Shown here: positions 30,212-30,520 of the stretch, one piece after another | Layout of the letters: every line of letters begins with the position of its first letter | Numbering within the stretch: position 1 is the stretch's first letter | Assembly (NCBI GenBank): GCA_027596075.1 | Contig: JADGJC010000191.1 | Location: 41,115-71,634, forward strand | Reading direction: 5' to 3' | Origin: Rhizophlyctis rosea | Lineage: Eukaryota; Chytridiomycota; Chytridiomycetes; Rhizophlyctidales; Rhizophlyctidaceae | DNA length: 30,520 bases | Notes under the pieces: model-generated | The model's database searches: none | What the model was told of the DNA's origin: nothing | The model's input: only the letters and a program-made list of their open reading frames with translations | Translations under genes and position numbers: made by a program

Positions 30212-30520
30212 TTACTCCTTTGCCCCATCCTTCTTCCCTAACCCTTCCACACCACCAGACCCCCCAACCTCCTCCACATCATCCTCCTCCCAATCATCAA
30301 CAGTAGGCGGCAAAAGAGACACCTCCTTCTCCTTCTCCTTCTCCTTTCCCTTTCCCTTCTTTTTCCCCTCCTCCCCACTCAAAACATCAAACACATTCTC
30401 ATGCAACGTAACCCCCTTCCCGCGGCCCCGCCCCCCCCGCCCCCCCCCCCCCCCGGGGGCCGCCGCCCCCGCGGGGGGAGAAGGCGCACAAGCACCGCCC
30501 CCCCCCCCCACCCAGCAAAA
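30212..30520 (-). CDS. 3' end of an unrecognised gene, cut by the right edge
   Basis: An open frame enters from the right edge and ends at the TAA at 30212-30214. I do not recognise it. The part nearest the stop looks like real protein: VTLHENVFDVLSGEEG, a Lys/Glu/Gly-alternating low-complexity run, then LLPPTVDDWEEDDVEEVGG and a basic end. The first 35 or so residues come from a G/C homopolymer-rich stretch (30420-30510) that is probably a repeat or poorly assembled, and an exon boundary may lie there. Confidence 0.5.
   Translation of the reverse strand, partial: FCWVGGGGGACAPSPPAGAAAPGGGGGRGGRGRGKGVTLHENVFDVLSGEEGKKKGKGKEKEKEKEVSLLPPTVDDWEEDDVEEVGGSGGVEGLGKKDGAKE

Overview
The window is a stretch of nuclear DNA from a fungus that still builds a flagellum, most likely a chytrid or close relative. 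Three things support this. The genes carry many short GT-AG introns (mostly 50-100 nt). Fungal housekeeping genes (LST8, YOP1, a P450) are present. Next to them lie genes kept only by organisms with centrioles and motile cilia: LRRC9, a CEP57 family protein and the nexin-dynein regulatory complex subunit DRC5/TCTE1. TAA, TAG and TGA all end reading frames here, so the code looks standard. Exon structures below were built by hand from splice consensus, phase and family resemblance.

Layout. 1-1671 (-): multi-pass membrane protein cut by the left edge. 2552-4408 (+): cytochrome P450, 4 exons. 4740-5749 (-): REEP/Yop1 ER-shaping protein, 8 exons. 6946-7938 (+): F-box-like protein. 8394-9887 (+): the TOR complex WD40 subunit LST8, 8 exons. 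10095-15722 (-): LRRC9, 18 exons, 1452 residues. 16274-19906 (+): CEP57 family protein, 10 exons, divergent from LRRC9 across 551 bp. 20510-23359 (-): a STAND receptor with a TIR domain, a NACHT NTPase, a second TIR-like domain and TPRs. 24025-26062 (-): DRC5/TCTE1, 5 exons. 26507-28534 (+): ArsB/NhaD-type ion transporter, divergent from DRC5. 29328-29889 (-): short BTB protein. 30212-30520 (-): 3' end of an unrecognised gene cut by the right edge.

The genes form two themes. LRRC9, CEP57 and DRC5 make a loose centriole/cilium neighbourhood within 16 kb, and the LRRC9-CEP57 pair may share a promoter. Set inside that neighbourhood is an NLR-like gene whose architecture (two TIR-type modules around a NACHT switch) resembles innate-immune or programmed-cell-death receptors; it is the best candidate for an undescribed system. 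A second notable point is that the middle of LRRC9, between its two LRR blocks, reads like a degenerate PARP-type ADP-ribosyltransferase fold. Several exons also switch abruptly between C-ending and G/T-ending codons. One 10-base N gap lies in an LRRC9 intron, and several G/C homopolymers mark places where the assembly may be unreliable.
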